Assembly (NCBI RefSeq): GCF_029962835.1 | Contig: NC_080588.1 | Span: forward strand, 61,962,001 to 62,026,000 | Length of the DNA stretch: 64,000 nt | Direction: 5' to 3' | DNA from: Magnolia sinica | Lineage: Eukaryota > Streptophyta > Magnoliopsida > Magnoliales > Magnoliaceae | In this document: positions 58,501 through 64,000 of the stretch, one piece after another | Numbering within the stretch: position 1 is the first letter of the stretch | Layout: every line of letters starts with the position of its first letter | Notes under the pieces: generated by a model | Told to the model about the DNA's origin: nothing | What the model saw: the letters and a program-made list of their open reading frames with translations, nothing else | Database searches by the model: none | Translations under genes and position numbers: made by a program

Positions 58501-61456
58501 CCGCTCTGGCACTTTGTCGGCGACACCTCCTCCTCTGGTATACTCTAAAAGGTGTACCACTGATGTCCGCATCACCCTTAGGGTATATTCCGACAAAATC
58601 AAAATCTTGCAAGAAGTCTCCCTTCTACCAAATATAACAAGGAGAAACTTTTGGTTCAATGCTAAGAAGTTACCTGATGTAAGACAACTAACCACTTGCT
58701 TTAAAAGCTCGAATTGATAAAACATGGCGAATCAAACTCTTTATCTCATAGCGCAGGCCCCACATCCCATGGGTTAGGACCTCGGCCGAACCCCCCTCGT
58801 GGGCCCCATTTCACATGGGTTCCACTTCACATGAGCCACACGCCTCATACAAGTGAGGCCCACCTCATACAAGCCACCTGCCTCACACGGGCTGCCCACC
58901 CCAAGTGTGCCCCTGCGTCCCACGGGCCACCCCACTCAAGCCCGGTGTGAAAATACAAATACATTAATCACCCCAGGTGAGGAGTCTCGAACACGAGACA
59001 TCCCGCTCTGAAACCAATTTGATGCAGGACAATTAACCACTTGCTCTAAAAGCTCAAACTGATGGAGCATGGCGAATCAATCCATTTATCTCATAGCCCA
59101 ACCCAACATCCCATGGGTTAAGACCTCGGCCGAACCCCGTAGTGGGCCCCACATCACATGGGTACCGCTTCACACAAGCCGTGCACCCCGAGTGTGCCCC
59201 TGCATCCGACAGGCCACCCCGCTCAAGACCGGTATGAAAATGCCACTGCATTATTACCACCTTGCCATATTTAGCAGAAATGAGATTTCATCCCAACCAT
59301 TCATTGCCAACACGTCATGACAAGTAGTCTCATAATCTGAAAATACATTATGGAACCTACTGTAACTTAATATAATTTATACACAATAGCATATTGTCTG
59401 CATTAATTCAATGACAGTTAACAAAACATAGGGGCAGTCAAAATGACAATTTATGAAAATAACTATGACTCAGCTCACATAAAGATTTGTTGGGATTGTA
59501 GATGAACATAGAGAAAGGCTCAGTTTGGTCGCTACTTACAAATGAGTTCCATCTCATTTTAGTTTACAGTAATTATGCATTGGAGAATTTTTTAAGGATT
59601 AAAAATAATCTTGATAACATAAGTTAGATAAACTATGAACCAAACGGGGCTTAAAGTGTTACCAAGGACCAAATCAAGGTTGGCAAACACGGGACTTGGA
59701 CTTGACGCAGTCCACCCGTAAAATTTGATTCGGGTGAGTAAACACAGTGACTCGAGTGAGTCATGTTTTGCAATTGTTTTGTAAAATTGTGTGCCATTGT
59801 TCCACTAAAAAGAGTAGTAAGTAAAGTTCCCATTTTGGGGAGTTGGCTGCTCCAATGATAATTCACCACCAATTTAAAATGGTGGGGGGACTCTTCCACC
59901 AACATATGGCAAAATTGTATGACAGACAAAAAGATCCAAATTAATGACCTATTTGTAGATGGAGCACAATCCAAACATCGCATAGAACAGATGACAACAA
60001 CCATCTGATTTTTTTTTCCCTTGCAATTTGGACCACTCACTGTTTTACATATAACCATCCACTTGATACTCATCAATAGGATGGTTAAGAATGTTTGATT
60101 ACTATGATTTTCAGGATGTGCTCTATCCAAAATGCACCCTACTATTTTGATGGTCTGGATGGCCTACATGAGTGCCATGTGTGATGCAAGTCACCACCAT
60201 TTTCAAAATCGTAGTAAACTGTCATAGCAGTCTATCCATCGGAGAAGGGATTTGAACCAGGAAGAGTGCAATGTTGATATGATGCAGGTACTGAGAATTT
60301 GTATACATGGCACACATTAAATTAAATTAAACTGTCCAACATGTGGACCCAACATAGATAGTTTATCGACTGATGATCAGATTGAGTGATTGCTCATAAC
60401 CTTTTGATTGATGACATGTTTTCTTGAATTCAGACCATCAAATCTTCATTGAAGCTATTCCACCAATCAGCAAATTAGGAATTTAAATCAGCGTAAATTC
60501 TTGTATCCAGTCCATCTAAATTGGACCCCAGAATTTGAACGGTTAAGTTTGGGCTTCTTATGTGCCAGGCATACAATTTCAGTTTGTATATCTACTATCA
60601 TACCCTACTAGATTATCAACATTTCTCTCTTTTCTAGGGTTGAATGTGAACCATAGAAGCAGCAAAATGGCAATCTGTAGCATCACAGCCGACCTCAACA
60701 GAAGAAGCGAGGAGAAGAAGATGGAAGGAAGGAGAAGGAAGTAAGAAGAAGATGGGTACATGATTCACCCAAGTTAATGGACTCGTCCAAGCCACAAGAA
60801 ATTTGGGCATACCACATCCCCCCAAATTCGGAAGTTACCCCTTAGTAGGTTTCCATATAGCATGGGTTAGAAGGAAGGAGGAGAAGGAAGAAGATGGGTA
60901 CATGATTCACCCGAGTTAATGAACTCATCCAGGCCACAAGAAATTTGGGTCATTGAGTTGACCCCCCCTCCCCCCCCCCCCCAAGGATTCCATACTAAGG
61001 CTCAATCCAAAGTCATAGTGACTACCAATTTCGCCATATTCCCCTTATGAGGCTGAAATCTCATTGTGACCCCCCCAGTCTGCCTCATTCACACAGATGA
61101 GTCCCAAGTTGACTCACCGAGTTGCCATCCTTGGACCAAATTGTCCAAGATCAATGGATACTTTTGAAATTGTTTCTATATAATTCATCACCATTTTTTT
61201 TCCGAATGATATATAATCCATTATCATTACTAGAAGAATAAAAGGAATGCGCCTCTTTTGTGGACCAAATAGTAAATAACTGGATATTAGAGTAAGAAAT
61301 TTTTATTATTATTATTTTTTTAAAAGGTAATGTCAATAAAGAACAATGAAGCAGAGCTGAATTTCATACCATAATCCATTACCATTACTAGAAGCATAAA
61401 AGGTATGCACCTCTTTTGTGGACCAAATGTTAAATAACTGGATATTAGAATTAGAA

Positions 61457-61516
<60 letters not shown>

Positions 61517-61741
61517 GTAACATCAGTAAAGGACAAAGAAGCAGCGCTGAATTTCATACCTCCGTATTTCCAGATTGAAAATATAGATGTCTCCAAAGCA
61601 GTTTATAGCTGCTAACCACTGCCCATCTGAACTAGTAAACATTCTTGTTATGGGAGGCTCGCTAGGTGGTGAATCCATGTCATCATCCTTCCGGCAAGGT
61701 ATGAAAGTGTGCAAAAGTTCTGCAGTTTCCACATCTACAAC
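53705..61741 (-). CDS. UTP4: UTP4/POPCORN WD-repeat protein, three 3'-terminal exons
   Basis: UTP4 (Arabidopsis POPCORN, human CIRHIN) is a nucleolar WD40 protein of the t-UTP part of the small-subunit processome, needed for 18S rRNA maturation. Exons on the minus strand: 61,741-61,560 ([44 protein letters not shown]); 55,516-55,256 ([56 protein letters not shown]); 54,011-53,705 ([12 protein letters not shown], a basic linker [40 protein letters not shown] stop). Acceptors (GTAACAG, TTTGCAG, CATGTAG) and donors (AG/GTATGA, AG/GTATTG) are canonical, and phases join as AG+G = Arg at both junctions. About 249 residues are present; the family is about 800 long, so the N-terminal propeller lies beyond the right edge. 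Introns are 1,244 and 6,043 bp and full of repeats. The frame is open, so the gene is probably functional. Confidence 0.9.
54361..54557 (+). mobile_element. SINE with (TA)n tail in the last UTP4 intron
   Basis: A-box-like TGGCTAGCATTGTGG (54,379-54,393) and B-box-like AGTTCGATTCC (54,414-54,424). A body with ATCCGCAAGGACTAGTCTC follows, then a (TA)n tail from 54,528. It is antisense to UTP4. Confidence 0.65.
55517..56530. other. start of the 6-kb UTP4 intron, with a GT microsatellite
   Basis: (GT)n with GGGTGGGTGGGTGG lies at about 55,602-55,640. At 56,395-56,525 a fold-back TAACGGTAACAGCC / CGTAACCATT element carries GGCTGTAACGGCCCATTTAC. No exon found. Confidence 0.5.
56550..56965. mobile_element. 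GATACTC-family MITE in the UTP4 intron
   Basis: The right end GTGGCGGTGTATCAAGCGTC..CCAGAGTATCAAATAAAC is typical. The left end is degraded (GTTGTACGGCTATCC..). The body has TTTTAGATGTATCGTGAACC and TGGATTGGCAGACATTTATTG. Confidence 0.5.
56966..57900. other. UTP4 intron, no feature beyond repeats
   Basis: Contains an AGAAGAAGAAGAAG A-rich tract near 57,190, (GGGTTG)n near 57,384 and (AAAT)n near 57,490. No exon or RNA gene. Confidence 0.4.
57901..59280 (-). mobile_element. LTR-retrotransposon remnants in the UTP4 intron
   Basis: On the minus strand there is a TATACACTGTGAGAAACCC leader-like segment (about 58,240). An approximately 340-bp repeated block follows, with copies at about 58,680-58,950 and 59,015-59,245. 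Both contain AACCACTTGCT(C/T)TAAAAGCTC and CCCATGGGTTA(A/G)GACCTCGG. Between them, 59,002-59,016 reversed reads TGGTTTCAGAGCGGG, close to the initiator-Met tRNA primer-binding site TGGTATCAGAGC. No protein-coding remnants were seen, so this is LTR/leader debris. Confidence 0.5.
59672..61137. mobile_element. TIR element in the UTP4 intron carrying nested repeats
   Basis: The left CAAATCAAGGTTGGCAAAC is mirrored by GTTGCCATCCTTGGACCAAATTG at the right, with GGGACTTGG / CCCAAGTTG extending the match. Inside, an AGAAGATGGGTACATGATTCACCC segment is duplicated (about 60,746 and 60,890). A GATACTC-family MITE sits at about 60,285-60,625. A C-run with one T interruption lies at 60,962-60,982. The 159-codon minus-strand ORF at 59,651-60,130 has no family resemblance. 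Confidence 0.5.
61205..61560. repeat. tandem duplication of the UTP4 intron start
   Basis: A unit ending in GCTGAATTTCATACC, which on the minus strand is the splice donor GGTATGAAATTCAGC and the first 150-190 bp of intron, is present twice (about 61,205-61,370 and 61,371-61,560). Shared words include CCTCTTTTGTGGACCAAAT and AATAACTGGATATTAGA. The copy nearest the exon gained a 50-bp (TA)n run. Confidence 0.75.
61464..61513. repeat. (TA)n microsatellite near the UTP4 donor
   Basis: A TA run of about 50 bp beginning 46 bp into the 6-kb intron. Tyr/Ile ORFs through it on both strands are artefacts. Confidence 0.95.
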
Positions 61742-62749
61742 CTGTTACACCAGAGAAGTTAAAAAAATAGAAAATGCACATGAGCCCTCCAACTACACAG
61801 GTAGAGAAAATTTCTCAGGTCAATCAAAATGGATTAGAATCCAGTTTGCTTCTAGTGCCATCTAGTTACGGTGTCATCCCTTCAATACCATTGACTGGTC
61901 CACTATGTTGAATAATCTGGAGTGCCCAACTAGCGGACCACTTGGTTAATCCAGAGACTGAACATCACACTCAGTTGAAGTTCATAACCATTTGATCCAT
62001 CATCAACTTGTGCATGGTCATGGAAAGTTTAGAACAAAGGCCCATGAATTAGTGCACAAAATTCATTGAAATGGTTAGATATAAAATAATATCATCCCCT
62101 TCATATGATCCCACTATGTATATCTAAATACATATAGATACATTGACTTTCTATATCAGATATTCACTTATCTATTTTAAAACAAAAACAACTATACGAT
62201 ATACATGCATTTATCCATATATCATGTATCTGCCTGCATAACAATAACAGCTTTTTTATTTGTGCTCGAAGGAAGCCACATGCCGTACCACACCCTATTC
62301 CACTAAAAGATATCTGTATTATAATCCAAGTCCAAGTGTTAAAGAAAAATGATGAGATTTGATCCCATCGGATCAAAACAGTTCATCCTCCGGAACCATA
62401 TCACATCCCAGATCTGATGAAAAAAGGATGAATTGAGACAGAGAATGGATCAAATCCTTAACCCATTTATGGAACCAATTCTGATCCTAATATCCTAAAA
62501 TTCTGATATTATATATTAAGACAACTCCATAAGTTGCAGAATTGTGTTTCCTGGAATGTTTTACCAATCTGTCAACAACAAAAAAAAAAAAAGGAACGTT
62601 TTACCATTTTCTTTCCATTTGATTTGAATCTGTCTCAAATTTGAATTTTGAGTAGAAAATTCTCTTTATTACGCTATTCATACAGCCAAAAAAGCCGACC
62701 CATTCAAATTTTATAATCGGCCTATCTATGAGGTTGGTTGGTCAAGATT
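61742..62749. other. UTP4 upstream intron, no exon found
   Basis: A pyrimidine-rich tract precedes the acceptor on the minus strand. The rest is AT-rich with TATCAGATATTCACTTATC-like words and an A-run near 62,578. The preceding UTP4 exon was not located here. Confidence 0.45.
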
Positions 62750-63990
62750 GATAGCCTGACCCATTCAAATTCTCTTTATCTCTCTTTTCTTGTCCCAAAT
62801 CAGTGATAACCCGCCTCGATAAACTGAGAAGAGATTTCTTGTGGCAAGGGGGTGCCCTTTCCATGAAGTTTCCTCTTCTGAATTGGAAAGAAGTGTGTGC
62901 CCCCACTCTGAGGATGGGGCTAGCATTAGACATCAGGACCTGGTCAATGAGGCCTTCCTTGGTAAATGGATTTGGAGGTTTGCCCTTGAAATTTATACCC
63001 TTTAGAGATCCGTCATTGCAGCTAAATATGGGATTAACTATGGAGGCTGGAAACCTAAGTCCTCTTCTTTGTATAGAGCATCTTTCCTTTGGAGAGGGAT
63101 TGCAAAGCTTGCCCCGAAAGTCTTCTCTGAGCTTTCGTTTGCTTTGGACAAAGGAAATCGTATAAGATTTTGGGAAGATCCTTGGTGTAGCCCTACCCCC
63201 CTTAATTCCTTATTCCTTTCCTTAGCTCGTTTAAGCTTTGTTAAAGATATTTCAGTGGAGGTTTTCTTCTCTGGGGATGCTAGAACTGATGTTTGGGCTC
63301 CCCCCTCTGTAGGAATCTCTCTGATGAAGAACTTTCAGAATTTACTTCTCTCCTCTCTTGGTTGCAGGGTCTTTCCCCTTCTCATGCCGAGGACTCCCTA
63401 TCCTGAAATCTCTCGAGATCTGGCAGTTTCTTAGTGAAATCCTTTTGTCTCCAGCTCGCTTCTCTCAAACCAGCAGGAGCGGACAGTCACACAGGGATGG
63501 TTTGGTCCTACGGTGCGACCCCCCCCCCCCCCCCCCCCCCCTCCTCAAGGTGGCAGCCTTTGCCTGGCTTCTTGGCAAGAACCATATCCTCACTGTAGAC
63601 AATTTGAAGAAGAGGGGTATGATCTTGCCAAACATGTGTAGCCTCTGCCTCCAGGATGAAGAATCTGTCAATCATCTTTTCATCCATTGCTGCTTTTCTG
63701 CGAAGATTTAGCTGGCACCACGTGCTGTAAAAGGCTGGGATGTCTTGGGTGATGCCGAAAGATATTGAAGGCCTCTTTCGATCCTAGGACGTTGCTGACG
63801 GTGGTCTTCTGGGCAGGAAGAAATGGTGTATCCTTTTCTTCGCTTCTCTGTGGTCAATCTGGCTTGAAAGGAATGGTCGTTGCTTCCGGAACCTTGGCGT
63901 CTCTTCCTCCGGAGTTTTCAGCAAGGGTCTTATGCCTCTTCAGGGATTGTGCTTCTTAAGTCTTAGGTTTCTTTTGGGGTAGCCAGCTTT
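62750..63990 (+). pseudogene. L1-type LINE ORF2 3' part, 5'-truncated and frameshifted
   Basis: The C-terminal region of a plant L1 reverse-transcriptase polyprotein. ITRLDKLRRDFLWQGG and LLNWKEVCAP (62,803-62,930) are followed after a frame change by LVNEAFLGKWIWRFALE, IAAKYGINYGGWKPKSSSLY, ASFLWRGIAK and GNRIRFWEDPWC, to about 63,360. A second frame change precedes the zf-RVT domain KVAAFAWLLG, ILTVDNLKKRGMILPN and CSLCLQDEESVNHLFIHC (63,547-63,700). At least one internal stop and two frameshifts are present, so it is dead. Palm-domain sequence is missing upstream, as in typical 5'-truncated copies. It lies antisense in the presumed UTP4 intron and may continue past the window. Confidence 0.88.
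63519..63541. repeat. 23-bp poly(C) run inside the LINE relic
   Basis: An uninterrupted C homopolymer just before the zf-RVT reading. It may be a true expansion or a sequencing/assembly artefact. Confidence 0.9.
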
Positions 63991-64000
63991 GGGGTAAACA

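Noticed and set aside
59651..60130. 159-codon minus-strand ORF in the UTP4 intron
   Set aside because: No recognisable family. It overlaps a TIR element and MITE-like sequence, with no splice context linking it to UTP4.

Overview
This is a plant nuclear window, nearly all of it transposon-derived, with very few genes. The organism is probably a magnoliid such as a Lauraceae or Magnoliaceae tree. That rests on the recurrent GTGGGCCC / CCATGATGTATG / GTGGTCCAC fold-back MITE vocabulary, long transposon-filled introns and the plant gene families present; it is an inference and was not tested by a search. Three host genes can be recognised. (1) Two clean exons of an LPEAT1-like lysophospholipid acyltransferase lie at 11.56-12.43 kb (+). 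(2) A compact SOB FIVE-LIKE (SOFL) gene lies at 38.76-39.83 kb (+). (3) The last three exons of UTP4/POPCORN, a WD-repeat ribosome-biogenesis protein, lie at 53.7-61.7 kb (-), spread over introns of 1.2 and 6.0 kb.

Layout. 0-8.5 kb: a dead MuDR-type MULE transposase (- strand) between two tandem arrays that each fold back on themselves. One array is split by a 2.07-kb hAT element with an 8-bp target duplication. 10.2-11.5 kb: one arm of a fold-back repeat family, followed at once by the LPEAT1 exons. 12.55-23.41 kb: a 10.85-kb LTR-type unit (TGTAACACCCCG ends, 5-bp duplication GTACC) with no recognisable gag or pol and several internal tandem arrays. 24.3-32.2 kb: a truncated LTR, then two large palindromic fold-back elements whose arms are 21-bp minisatellites, with a SINE between them. 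32.2-34.5 kb: MULE-derived MITEs, one with a perfect 9-bp target duplication. 34.5-38.7 kb: AT-rich sequence and a 1.35-kb satellite rich in GGGCCCACATGATG.

38.7-40.3 kb: SOFL, with a MITE just beyond its stop codon. 40.3-53.5 kb: many MITEs, some nested (a MITE within a MITE at 45.3-46.2 kb and a hAT within a MITE at 52.2-53.5 kb), a 1.15-kb tandem duplication and a SINE. 53.7-62 kb: UTP4, with SINE, LTR and MITE debris in its introns. 62.7-64 kb: the 3' part of a broken L1-type LINE.

The host genes are functionally unrelated (membrane phospholipid remodelling, cytokinin-related development, rRNA processing) and do not form a cluster. No prokaryotic-type operon, CRISPR array, rRNA or functional tRNA gene was seen. 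The most unusual content is the fold-back family built from two different 21-bp minisatellites, the position of intact LPEAT1 exons against one of its arms, and an apparent GT-to-TT change at the last splice donor of SOFL.
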